A DNA stretch of 40,616 bases from Oligoflexia bacterium (GTDB taxonomy: Bacteria > Bdellovibrionota > UBA1018 > CAIPTA01), in the NCBI GenBank assembly GCA_903867855.1, contig CAIPTA010000113.1, positions 1-40,616 of the forward strand. Reading direction: 5' to 3'. Of this stretch, positions 31,080 to 39,750 are shown one piece after another; positions within the stretch are counted from its first letter, which is position 1, and every line of letters starts with the position of its first letter. A model generated the notes under the pieces. The model was not told the DNA's origin. It searched no databases and was given only the letters and a program-made list of their open reading frames with translations. The translations under genes were made by a program, and so were the position numbers.

Positions 31080-32638
31080 AGCTATTCTTGCTCGGATTCT
31101 TATTTCTCGCTGCCTGCAGCAATAGAAGAGAAATACTTCGCTTCAACTTGAGCGGCGATAGTATTCAGCTAGATTGGAATCGGGCGAACGATACAAATTC
31201 TGTGGTTGTGCTGGATAATATCATGGAAGGGCTCACCACCTACGCTGATTCGCTCAAAACAGGCACTACGGATTTTTTGCGTCCTCTGCCAGCACTTGCT
31301 TCTTCCTGGGCGCTTTCTGAGCAGGGAAGAGTATATCGATTTAATTTGCGCAAGCACGTGTATTGGACTGATGGGGTGGAACTAAAGGCACAGCAGTTTG
31401 TGGATTCATGGCAGCGTCTGCTCGATCCCGAAACAAAATCGGAAAATTCTTACCATCTCTATGATGTGGAGGGCGCCAAGGCCTTTACGGAGGGAAAAAA
31501 TAAAGATTTTTCCAAGGTAGGTATTCGCGCACTGGATGACTATACCCTCGAGGTGCGTCTGCGCCGAGCGGCTCCCTACTTTCTTCACCTCGTGGCTCAT
31601 GTGAGCACTTTTCCGATTCGCAAAGATTTGTTTGCGAATACTCTCTCGCTGAGAAATAGCCCAGATCGCTTAGTTACTCTCGGACCCTATCGCTTAAGTT
31701 CCTGGGAGCATGGTCGCCAACTGGTTTTAGAGGCAAATAAAAATTATTGGGGTGGAGCCCCGGCGATAAAAACCGTGATTTGCAAGGCTGTGCCCGAACC
31801 GCTCACGGCAGAAGCGCTCTATGAAAATAATGAGCTAGATATTTTGCCACGGGATTTGCCCACCTCCATGATTGATCGATTAGCGAAGCGGCCAGACTTT
31901 CAAACAGGCCCACGCCTTTCGGTGAGTTATCTGGTGTTCAATACTCGCAAGCCACCTTTCGATCGCGTGGAAAATCGCCGAGCCTTCGTTCGTTCTATTG
32001 ATAGAAATCTTCTGCTTTCTGCCTTTCATGGCTCGCAGCGCGCCACTTCCTCTTGGATTCCACCCGGGCTTCCTGGGTATCAGAGCGAGGGGGAGCTTCA
32101 GCCGCTGCCTGGAAAAGTGATCTCCCTTTCTGCGCCGATCAGTATGCGCTATAGCGGCAATGATACTTGGAATTTAAGTTTTCAGATTTTGCAAAAGAGT
32201 TTGAAGGAAAAGAATCACGTTGGCTTGCGTTTGGAGCAGGTGGATTGGAAAGAGTTCCATGGATTTTTGTCGGCGCTTGCACAGCATACTTTGCCGGCGG
32301 GAGAGAAAATTCCTGATATCTTGCACATGAGCTGGGTGGCTGATTATCCAGATGCGCACAGTTTTATGAACGTGTTCACGAGTGGAAGTGAAAGCAATTA
32401 CTCGGGCTGGAAAAATGCTGAATACGATTCTCTGGTAGATCGAGCCGTCTCTACTCCTGATGAAGGCGAACGCACGCGCTACTACGCTCAGGCCCAAAAA
32501 ATTTTACTGCTCCAAGATGCAGTGATCATGCCTCTATTTGTGACAAGTCATCAAGCTTTGGTGCGAACTGATTTGCGAGGTGTGGTGCTGAATCCTTTAG
32601 ACAAATGGTATTTTCGTAGCATTCATTTGGAGAAATAA
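31076..32638 (+). CDS. Oligopeptide-type ABC transporter solute-binding lipoprotein
   Basis: A 520-residue SBP_bac_5 family protein. The lipobox FLAAC gives lipidated Cys14. Typical features: DNIMEGLTTYAD, LASSWALSEQGRVYRFNLRKHVYWTDG, a QQFVDSWQRLLDPETKSENSY segment and a C-terminal ADYPDAHSFMNVF. It would bind oligopeptides in the periplasm (anchored) and hand them to the OppB/OppC-type permeases that follow with zero spacing. Its stop and the next ATG share a base (TAATG). The cargo is not known from sequence. Confidence 0.9.
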   Translation: MKLFLLGFLFLAACSNRREILRFNLSGDSIQLDWNRANDTNSVVVLDNIMEGLTTYADSLKTGTTDFLRPLPALASSWALSEQGRVYRFNLRKHVYWTDGVELKAQQFVDSWQRLLDPETKSENSYHLYDVEGAKAFTEGKNKDFSKVGIRALDDYTLEVRLRRAAPYFLHLVAHVSTFPIRKDLFANTLSLRNSPDRLVTLGPYRLSSWEHGRQLVLEANKNYWGGAPAIKTVICKAVPEPLTAEALYENNELDILPRDLPTSMIDRLAKRPDFQTGPRLSVSYLVFNTRKPPFDRVENRRAFVRSIDRNLLLSAFHGSQRATSSWIPPGLPGYQSEGELQPLPGKVISLSAPISMRYSGNDTWNLSFQILQKSLKEKNHVGLRLEQVDWKEFHGFLSALAQHTLPAGEKIPDILHMSWVADYPDAHSFMNVFTSGSESNYSGWKNAEYDSLVDRAVSTPDEGERTRYYAQAQKILLLQDAVIMPLFVTSHQALVRTDLRGVVLNPLDKWYFRSIHLEK

Positions 32639-33555
32639 TGCTGCCCAATATTCTACGTAAGTTGCTTAGTCTACTGCTTACTTTATTTGTTTTGGCCACG
32701 ATCACCTTTTTTCTCATGCATAGCGTGCCCGGTGGCCCCTTCGACTCTGAGCGAGCACTGCCTGCCGCTGTGAAAGCGAACATGGCCACAAGCTTTGGCT
32801 TAGATTTGCCCGTGTGGAAGCAATATACAAAGTATATTTTCGGAATGCTTCATGGAGATTTTGGCCCGAGCTATAAATATATTGGTCGTGATGTTCGAGA
32901 AATGATCTGCGAATCCCTTCCGATAAGCCTGCTGCTTGGGGTTTTGGCATTGGGGTGGGCGCTGCTGTTCGGTTTGGGCCTTGGCGTAATGTCGGCATAT
33001 AAACGAAAATCAATGTTATCTGCATTTACGAGTTTCTTTTCGGTTTCCAGTTTGAGCCTGCCCTCTTATTTGTTGGCGGCTGCGCTGGTGTATATTTTCT
33101 GTGTTCGATTAGACATTCTCCCGCCTGCTCAATGGGAGAGTTGGCGTTCCATGATACTGCCAGTGATCACTTTAGGCATGCGTCCGGCGGCGATGGTGGC
33201 TCGTTTGATTCGGGCCTCGCTTCTGGAATCCTTGCAAGCGGACTATGTGAGAACTGCGCGCGCGAAGGGCTTATCGGAGGCGGTGATTTTATGGAAACAC
33301 TGTTTGCGAAATTCGTTTTTGCCAGTGCTGAGTCTTTTGGGGCTGCTCGTGGCTAATATTATTACTGGATCCTTTGTAGTGGAATATATTTTTGCGATCC
33401 CTGGTATGGGAAAATACTTTATTGATGCCGTTACGAGCCGAGACTATCCGCTGATTATGGGGGTAACGATGGTTTATGGTTTCGCGTTGGTGGCCTCAAA
33501 TCTGCTTGTAGATTTAGCCTATGCCTGGCTAGATCCACGAATAAGGATTGTTTAG
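32638..33555 (+). CDS. ABC transporter permease, OppB/DppB type
   Basis: A 305-residue integral membrane protein with about six transmembrane helices. The N-terminal helix (LLSLLLTLFVLATITFFLMHSVPGGPFD) and the cytoplasmic EAA loop (RTARAKGLSEAVILWKHCLRNSFLPVLSLLG) match OppB/DppB. It forms the translocation channel with the next gene product. The start is coupled to the solute-binding protein gene. Confidence 0.93.
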   Translation: MLPNILRKLLSLLLTLFVLATITFFLMHSVPGGPFDSERALPAAVKANMATSFGLDLPVWKQYTKYIFGMLHGDFGPSYKYIGRDVREMICESLPISLLLGVLALGWALLFGLGLGVMSAYKRKSMLSAFTSFFSVSSLSLPSYLLAAALVYIFCVRLDILPPAQWESWRSMILPVITLGMRPAAMVARLIRASLLESLQADYVRTARAKGLSEAVILWKHCLRNSFLPVLSLLGLLVANIITGSFVVEYIFAIPGMGKYFIDAVTSRDYPLIMGVTMVYGFALVASNLLVDLAYAWLDPRIRIV

Positions 33556-34371
33556 ATGTTTTGGAAAAAAGTTGGTAATGCCCACATCGCAGCCCTCTTT
33601 ATTGGCTTTATTACTTTGCTGGCAATCGCTGCGCCATGGATCACCCATTTTTCCTATTCCGATCAGAATGCCTCTGAAACTTTGCTTTCCCCAAGCAGGA
33701 TGCATTGGTGCGGCACGGATTCTCTGGGCAGGGATCTTTTTTCGCGTCTGCTTTATGGTGCCCGTGTTTCGCTTGGTATTGGTTGTTTTACGGCCTTATT
33801 TTCTGCGGTGTTTGGCACAATCTACGGCTCTCTTTCCGCTTATGCCGGTGGTTACCTAGATGCTTTTCTAATGCGCATTGGGGATATTCTATATTCGCTG
33901 CCATCCATCTTGCTTACGGTACTCATTATGCTCGTGGTGGGCAGGGGGCCACTTGGAATTTTTGTGGCGATCGCTGTAGTGGGCTGGGTTAGCGCAGCGC
34001 GAATCGCTCGCGGACAAGTATTGCAGGCGAAGGAGCTTCCCTATGTGGAGGCCGCAAAATCGCTTGGACTCTCTACTCTACGAATTTTATTTAAGCATAT
34101 TTTACCTAATATCCTGCCACCAATTTTAGTGAATTTGTCTTTCGAGATTCCTCAGAATATTCTTTCCGAAAGTTTTTTAAGTTTTGTGGGCCTTGGTTTG
34201 GCACCGCCCTATGCAAGTTGGGGGAGCCTCGCTAACGAAGGTTGGCGTGCCTATCGCACCTATCCGCACCTGATCTTTTTCCCTGCCCTGATTTTATTCG
34301 TTACTATTTTGGCCTTTCAAGTTCTCGGAGATGCTCTGCGGGTGGCTTTAGATCCGCAAAGCAGAAAATAG
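33556..34371 (+). CDS. ABC transporter permease, OppC/DppC type
   Basis: A 271-residue integral membrane protein starting directly after the OppB stop. DSLGRDLFSRLLYGARVSL and the EAA loop (EAAKSLGLSTLRILFKHILPNILPPILV) match OppC/DppC. No OppD/OppF ATPase genes follow: the next gene is unrelated, so this operon relies on ATPases encoded elsewhere. Confidence 0.93.
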   Translation: MFWKKVGNAHIAALFIGFITLLAIAAPWITHFSYSDQNASETLLSPSRMHWCGTDSLGRDLFSRLLYGARVSLGIGCFTALFSAVFGTIYGSLSAYAGGYLDAFLMRIGDILYSLPSILLTVLIMLVVGRGPLGIFVAIAVVGWVSAARIARGQVLQAKELPYVEAAKSLGLSTLRILFKHILPNILPPILVNLSFEIPQNILSESFLSFVGLGLAPPYASWGSLANEGWRAYRTYPHLIFFPALILFVTILAFQVLGDALRVALDPQSRK

Positions 34372-34576
34372 CCTGGTGCCTTTCTTTTGAAAGGAGCCAT
34401 ATTGATCCCGACCATTTTGCTAAGCTATTGAAAGCATGGGCTTTTCTTTTTCTCATAAAAACCATTAGATATTAAGCAATTAGCATGGTATTAATGCACT
34501 GCACAATTTTCATTGTCTTTTGCTGGTACAGCATTTGCTGTTCGGCGCTTGAGTACGAATTTTTCTGGAGGATCTG

Positions 34577-37033
34577 ATGTTCAAGAAGCTCTCTATCTCG
34601 CTACTGGTTGTTTCCTTATTAGCCCCAAGTTTCCCATCCTATGCAGGCCCTAATCAGCCTCCCGGTGGAGGACAAGGCGGAGGTCAAGGTGGTCACGGCG
34701 GTGGCAATCCAGGTGGCGGTGGCCACGGCGGCGGAGGTCCAAATCCTTCTCCTAGCCCAGCTCCAACTCCTGCTCCAGCACCGACACCAGCTCCCGCACC
34801 AACCCCTGATCCAACTCCAGCCCCAGTTGTTCCCTCTGGTCCTACAGCCGCACAAATAGATGCTGCTCGTTCCGTAGGTCAGAGCGAAGGCAGTGCTGCC
34901 GGCGGACGCGAAGCCAGCGAACGTGCTTCCGGCGAAGGCCGTGAAGACGGTGCTCGCGATGGCCACAGCCGCGGCTTTGAAAAATGCTCTCGCGAAGAAA
35001 GTGAAAAAGCGCACGATGGTGGCTACCGAGATGGCTATGCCTCCGGACAAAATGACGGTAACCAAGCAGGAACGGCCAAGGGTCGTGACGAAGGTACTGC
35101 GGCCGGACAAAACGACGGAACCAATGATGGACGTAGCCGCGCGAATTCCGATGCTCTCCGCGATTCTACGGCTCCTGGCCAGCAACAAGGTGTAGCGCAA
35201 GCAAATGCTTCCGATGCTAACTCAAGCGGTACTGCTAACGGTACACGCGCTGGTGACTCTGATGCGCAAGCGCAAGCTAACAGCGTAGACTACCAACGTG
35301 GACGCTCCGACTATCGCGCGCAAGTGGTGGCAGAGCCTGTTCAAAACCAAGATGCCTTTAATCAGAAATCACCAGTTGGACAATTGTTGGCGAAGCTGGA
35401 TACCAGCATAGGTGGCGGATTGATGGCTCGCATCTCGAATCTCTTGAGCTTCAGCTCTGACGTTCGTGGTGGTGGTGATCAACACTCTTCGGGTGATTCT
35501 CGTCACAGCTCAGGCCCTGATCATCGCTATGCAAATCCAACTCGCACTTTCCCAAGCACAGAAGAGCAAAATGCCTATCGCTCTGCTTATATGAGTGCAT
35601 ATGACAGTGGTTTTTCCTCTGTATACAACCCAAGCTACCAACAATCCTATAACTCGAGCGAGCGTGATGGCGAGCAACAAGGCTGTGAAGAGGCTCGTCA
35701 CCGTGATTACCGCGATGACTATAGCCGTGGTCAAGGAGAAGGTCGTCAAGCAGGGTATACTGCCGCGTACAACCTTTCTTACAAGGCTAACTACGATGCA
35801 AACTACAACGCGAACTTCCGTCCTTACTCGGATTCTGCATACCAGGCTAATTACCAGCCTTACTATGCTCAGCATTTCGAGGAGGCGAGAGCCGCAGCGT
35901 ATAAGTCGCAGTATGATTCCATCTACTCGGCTGCCTACAACGCCGCTCACGATCAGAAGTATGCTGTGGTTTATCCTCAGTATGCAGCGGCTGCCTACGC
36001 TCGCGGACAACGCGACGAAGCCGCTGATATTGCTCAGCGCCCTGTAACTTTGGAATCTGCGCAAGCCACAGAAACCATCGTGAATGGTGTGTATGAGCCA
36101 GGTGAGCCGCTTCGCGTGAAGCTTGCGATCCGCAACTTGGTGGGATCTTCCCTCGACGGTCGTGATGTTCAAGTTCAGGTAACTGCCCTTGATTCCTCCG
36201 CCGCCGTAGTAAGCATCGGCCAAGAAAGTCTTGTAAAAGGCTTGCGCGCTAAGAGCTTAACAACAGTGAGTGAAGCGCTTGAATTCCGCATGAACGATAA
36301 TGCGGTAAACAGAGCTTCGCAACTTCAAGTGAGTTTGATCTACCAAGGTAAGCCTTGCGGATCTCAAGTGATCAACGTGAACACGAAATATATGGTGGAT
36401 GTGAGCTTGGATTCTGCTCCAGTGCTCAAGCAAGGGATTCAAACCATGCTTGCGGTGCGCGTGAAGAACCAATCGAATGCTCCAACCGATGCAGGCCTCA
36501 ATGTATCGCTCACTTCCAGACCAGACGTTATGGAAGTACTACAAGCTCAAGTAGCCGTTGGTGTGCTCGGGGCTGGCGAAGAAAAAGTGATCCAGTTCCC
36601 TGTGATCGCTCGCGCTGCTGGCAGCGAAATCGAAGTGCCACTTGCTCTGCAAGCAGTGCTCGGTTCCGGACGCCGCGTAGGTGCCATGAGTTCCGTAGAG
36701 GAAGTGCCACTACGTAACGATTACCGTATCGACGTATCGCCAGTTTCCATGCTGCGATCTGCTGGTGTGGTACGAGTGCAGTATACCATCACGAACGTGA
36801 GCTCACGTCTCTTGATGAATGGCTTGCAACTCAAGGCTTCGATCATCAATGGCGACGCTTCGAATTTCGTAGTGATCGGTCCGAACCCTCAATACCTCAC
36901 TCCGCTACTCGTGGGCGGTTCCTTAAGCTTCGACGTGCCAGTGCTCGTAAAAGCGGGAAACTCCGGTGGAACCTTACAACTTGAAGTTGATGAAAACGGT
37001 AGCACCGTAGTTATTAACCGCATCCAATTTTAG
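34577..37033 (+). CDS. Large secreted protein with Gly/Tyr tetrapeptide repeats and Ig-like C-terminal region
   Basis: An 818-residue protein. A signal peptide (to about 23) is followed by a Gly/His/Pro-rich segment (24-90: many GGG, then PAPTPAP). Then comes a striking 4-residue repeat: from 101 to 193, positions 101, 105, 109 ... 185 are Gly (17 of 24) or a small residue, as in GQNDGNQAGTAKG. A second array (334-474) puts Tyr or Phe every fourth residue (23 Tyr and 3 Phe in 36 positions), usually preceded by Ala, Ser, Gly or Asn. Both arrays keep the same phase, a small residue then an aromatic. The C-terminal ~330 residues are beta-rich and may be CARDB/Ig-like (EPGEPLRVKLAIRNL, KQGIQTMLAVRVKNQSN). 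GGAGGA lies just before the ATG. Codon use is biased as in highly expressed genes. Confidence 0.8.
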   Translation: MFKKLSISLLVVSLLAPSFPSYAGPNQPPGGGQGGGQGGHGGGNPGGGGHGGGGPNPSPSPAPTPAPAPTPAPAPTPDPTPAPVVPSGPTAAQIDAARSVGQSEGSAAGGREASERASGEGREDGARDGHSRGFEKCSREESEKAHDGGYRDGYASGQNDGNQAGTAKGRDEGTAAGQNDGTNDGRSRANSDALRDSTAPGQQQGVAQANASDANSSGTANGTRAGDSDAQAQANSVDYQRGRSDYRAQVVAEPVQNQDAFNQKSPVGQLLAKLDTSIGGGLMARISNLLSFSSDVRGGGDQHSSGDSRHSSGPDHRYANPTRTFPSTEEQNAYRSAYMSAYDSGFSSVYNPSYQQSYNSSERDGEQQGCEEARHRDYRDDYSRGQGEGRQAGYTAAYNLSYKANYDANYNANFRPYSDSAYQANYQPYYAQHFEEARAAAYKSQYDSIYSAAYNAAHDQKYAVVYPQYAAAAYARGQRDEAADIAQRPVTLESAQATETIVNGVYEPGEPLRVKLAIRNLVGSSLDGRDVQVQVTALDSSAAVVSIGQESLVKGLRAKSLTTVSEALEFRMNDNAVNRASQLQVSLIYQGKPCGSQVINVNTKYMVDVSLDSAPVLKQGIQTMLAVRVKNQSNAPTDAGLNVSLTSRPDVMEVLQAQVAVGVLGAGEEKVIQFPVIARAAGSEIEVPLALQAVLGSGRRVGAMSSVEEVPLRNDYRIDVSPVSMLRSAGVVRVQYTITNVSSRLLMNGLQLKASIINGDASNFVVIGPNPQYLTPLLVGGSLSFDVPVLVKAGNSGGTLQLEVDENGSTVVINRIQF

Positions 37034-37044
37034 TAGGAGATTAT

Positions 37045-37545
37045 ATGAAATTCAAAAATACCCTAGCGTTGATAGCCGTAGTGTTCACCACTGTAGCCTG
37101 CGGAAGTAAAATTCCCTCTGCCTACCAAGGCAACTTTGCTGATAGCAAAGCAGGCGTAAAGCTTGCTTTGACTGACAGCAAAGCAACCATGACCTTCTCT
37201 GATGGTCGTGTGCTCACTGGTGATGCAGCAGACTTGAAATATGCAGATCTGCTCGCAGGAAAAGCCGGTGTGTTTGTGCGAGCCAACGCAGCAGACGCTT
37301 CCGAACAGGATGTATTCTGGGTGAATCCAAATGTGGCTACCAAGCAAGCCCAAGAAGGAATGGTTTGGTATACAAGCGAAGTGATCTATACGCTCATGAA
37401 TGTGCAAGCGAAGGATAAGGTGCCTAACATCCAATTCTTTCATTGTTTGGATGGTCAGATTTTGCTGGATAGCACGAATCAATCCTTCCAACTTGGTTGC
37501 CCAGCAGGTCCAGACAACTATAATGCTGTTCGCGTAGGCAACTAA
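37045..37545 (+). CDS. Small lipoprotein, operon partner of the repeat protein
   Basis: A 166-residue lipoprotein with lipobox TVAC (lipidated Cys19, then Gly20). The mature domain is short and beta-rich (VKLALTDSKATMTFSDGRVL, VIYTLMNVQAKDKVPNIQFF). I do not recognise the family. AGGAGA precedes the ATG, 11 nt after the stop of the tetrapeptide-repeat protein gene. A strong terminator follows 24 nt after its stop, closing a two-gene operon. It may anchor or modulate the large partner. Confidence 0.75.
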   Translation: MKFKNTLALIAVVFTTVACGSKIPSAYQGNFADSKAGVKLALTDSKATMTFSDGRVLTGDAADLKYADLLAGKAGVFVRANAADASEQDVFWVNPNVATKQAQEGMVWYTSEVIYTLMNVQAKDKVPNIQFFHCLDGQILLDSTNQSFQLGCPAGPDNYNAVRVGN

Positions 37546-37569
37546 CCGTTCTTCGAAAGCAAAAACCCG

Positions 37570-37604
37570 AAGCCGCGTAAGTGAAAACTTTCGCGGCTTT
37601 TTCT
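37570..37604 (+). terminator. Strong Rho-independent terminator
   Basis: AGCCGCG (37571-37577) pairs with CGCGGCT (37592-37598); inside, AAGT and ACTT close a GAAA tetraloop after a T-T mismatch. A TTTTTC tract follows. It ends the repeat-protein/lipoprotein operon and precludes using a start codon inside it for the next gene. Confidence 0.92.
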
Positions 37605-37634
37605 ATTGTGCGTGAACAATCCTTGGGCAAAACT

Positions 37635-39014
37635 ATGCCCATGCAAATACTTCTCACCGGCGCAACAGGTTTCATCGGCAAATCCCTAGGCATTGAATTG
37701 GTTCGTGCGGGGCATAGTCTCACGGTGCTCACGCGCAATCCCAAATCCACTAGAGCAGAGCTGCCATTTCCAGCGCACATCCTAGCGTGGGATTCGGAGG
37801 ATTCGCTTGCTAATATCGATGCCGTATTTCATCTGGCAGGAGAATCTATCGCGAATGGTCGCTGGACGAAAAAACAAAAGGCAAAAATTCTAAGCTCACG
37901 CACCTTGACCACAAAAAATCTGATCGAACGATTGCGAAAGTCTAAGGCGAGCCCAAAGGCATTTATTGCTGCTTCGGCCATCGGTTACTACGGTGATCAG
38001 AGCGATTCAACCCTTCTTGAAGACTCCCCAAGAGGCGAAGGATTCTTGGCGGATGTTTGCGTGGCTTGGGAAAAGGAAATCAATGGAGCGAAAGAACTTG
38101 GCGCCCGAGTAGTGATCTTGCGATTTGGCATGGTGCTCGGCAAAGGTGGCGGCGCCTTGGAGCCAATTTTGCCGCTCTTTCAGCGCTGCCTTGCCGGAAA
38201 GCTAGGAAGTGGACGCCAATGGACGAGCTGGATCCATCGGGAAGATCTAATAAGAATTTGTGTACAGGCTTTGGATTCAGAAAAGATTAAGGGCGTCTAC
38301 AATACAGTTTCTCCAAATCCTATAACGAATCAAGAATTTACGAGAGAAATCGCCGCACAAATGAAATTGCCTGCCTTTTTGCCTGCGCCAAGTTTTGCCC
38401 TGAAATTGATGCTGGGCGAGATGAGTTCAATTATCTTGGCGAGTCAACGAGTGAGCGCGGAGAAGATTCTGCAAACAGGATTTCAATTTCATTTTCCTGA
38501 TTTTACTTCGGCGATGAAAAATATTTTAGAAACTAGCGTGGCCAATATTCATCGTCCGCACCATGAATTCATTGCGGAACAATGGTTTCCACAGCCCATT
38601 ACCGAAATATTTCCCTTCTTTGCCGATGCGAAAAATCTGGAAGAAATCACGCCGCCTTTTTTGCACTTCAAAGTATTAGAGAAGGAAATCAAAATTCAGA
38701 AGGGCACCCTGATTAATTATCGGCTTCGTATTCATGGCGTGCCGGTATTTTGGCGCACAGAAATTGCTCGCTGGGAGCCAGGAATTGCTTTTACAGATCA
38801 ACAACTGAAGGGCCCTTATAATCGCTGGATTCATACCCATACTTTTGAAGAATTGGCGGGCGGGACGCTCATGCGAGATCGGGTGATTTATAAACTTCCG
38901 TTCGGTTTATTGGGTGATATCTTTGCCCATTGGAAAGTGGCTAAGGATGTGAAAATGATTTTTCAGTACCGTAGGGTCACGATCGATAAAGTTTTTAACC
39001 GAAACGACCAGTGA
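37635..39014 (+). CDS. SDR epimerase (TIGR01777/YfcH-like) fused to an SRPBCC domain
   Basis: A 459-residue fusion. I place the start at the ATG at 37635, which sits 6 nt after a GGGC-type ribosome binding site; an earlier GTG (37581) lies inside the upstream terminator. Residues 6-290 form a short-chain epimerase of the YfcH type: TGATGFIG (8-15), [22 protein letters not shown] and an [17 protein letters not shown] segment. The C-terminal ~150 residues are an SRPBCC/START-like ligand-binding fold ([31 protein letters not shown]). Together they suggest binding and reduction/epimerisation of a hydrophobic ligand. Its 3' end overlaps the convergent pstB by 20 nt. Confidence 0.88.
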   Translation: MPMQILLTGATGFIGKSLGIELVRAGHSLTVLTRNPKSTRAELPFPAHILAWDSEDSLANIDAVFHLAGESIANGRWTKKQKAKILSSRTLTTKNLIERLRKSKASPKAFIAASAIGYYGDQSDSTLLEDSPRGEGFLADVCVAWEKEINGAKELGARVVILRFGMVLGKGGGALEPILPLFQRCLAGKLGSGRQWTSWIHREDLIRICVQALDSEKIKGVYNTVSPNPITNQEFTREIAAQMKLPAFLPAPSFALKLMLGEMSSIILASQRVSAEKILQTGFQFHFPDFTSAMKNILETSVANIHRPHHEFIAEQWFPQPITEIFPFFADAKNLEEITPPFLHFKVLEKEIKIQKGTLINYRLRIHGVPVFWRTEIARWEPGIAFTDQQLKGPYNRWIHTHTFEELAGGTLMRDRVIYKLPFGLLGDIFAHWKVAKDVKMIFQYRRVTIDKVFNRNDQ

Positions 39015-39750
39015 TATAGTCTTCGGTTCGTTTATCTTTTGGCTTCGTGAAGAGCTGCGAAGTTTGGGCGTGCTCCACCAATTCGCCGAATAAGAAAAAT
39101 GCGGTGCTATTCGAAATACGGGCAGCCTGTTGCATATTATGCGTGACGATGAGAATCGTAATGTCTTTCTTGAGTTCCAGCAGCAACTCTTCGATCTTTG
39201 CCGTGGAGATGGGATCGAGCGCGCTCGTGGGTTCATCCATGAGCAGTACGGGTGGGCTCACCGCAAGAGCGCGGGCGATACAGAGGCGCTGTTGTTGGCC
39301 TCCAGAGAGGCTAGTGCCTGGTGCTTTCAGTTTATCTTTCACTTCATTCCATAGTGCGGCCTGCTTAAGTGAGCGCTCCACGGTTTCTTCTACGAGCGAG
39401 CGTTTGCGGATTCCTGCAAGGTGCAATCCTACAGCCACATTGTCTGCCACGCTGAGCGCAGGAAATGGATTCGGTTTTTGGAATACCATGCCGATGCGTC
39501 TACGAATCGCCACAGGATCCATACCGCTGGCATAAATATTTTCGCCATCTAGCCAAACTTCACCAGTCACTTTTGTGCCTGGCACTTCTTCATGTAGGCG
39601 ATTGAGGCAGCGAATGAAGGTTGATTTTCCGCAGCCAGAGGGACCGATAAGCGCTGTTACGGTGTGTTCGTCTGCCGATAAATTAATATTTTTTACGGCA
39701 TGAGAATTTCCAAACCACGCATTGATATTTTTTACATCGAGAATAGCCAT
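38995..39750 (-). CDS. pstB: Phosphate ABC transporter ATP-binding protein
   Basis: A 251-residue ATPase. Walker [10 protein letters not shown] (36-44), Q-loop at VFQKPNPFP, signature LSGGQQQR (148-155), Walker [14 protein letters not shown] with Glu173, and the C-terminal [10 protein letters not shown] typical of PstB. It powers high-affinity phosphate import. Its start is fused to the pstA stop (TAAATG). No phoU lies downstream here, because the next gene is convergent. Confidence 0.96.
   Translation of the reverse strand: MAILDVKNINAWFGNSHAVKNINLSADEHTVTALIGPSGCGKSTFIRCLNRLHEEVPGTKVTGEVWLDGENIYASGMDPVAIRRRIGMVFQKPNPFPALSVADNVAVGLHLAGIRKRSLVEETVERSLKQAALWNEVKDKLKAPGTSLSGGQQQRLCIARALAVSPPVLLMDEPTSALDPISTAKIEELLLELKKDITILIVTHNMQQAARISNSTAFFLFGELVEHAQTSQLFTKPKDKRTEDYITGRFG

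Noticed and set aside
34379..34394. CCTTTC/GAAAGG hairpin after the OppC gene
   Set aside because: Only a 6-bp AT-containing stem and no T-tract; too weak to call a terminator.
34619..36223. Long antisense open frames opposite the tetrapeptide-repeat gene
   Set aside because: They arise from the biased, repetitive codons of the real gene on the plus strand; composition is unlike a protein and no start signals are seen.
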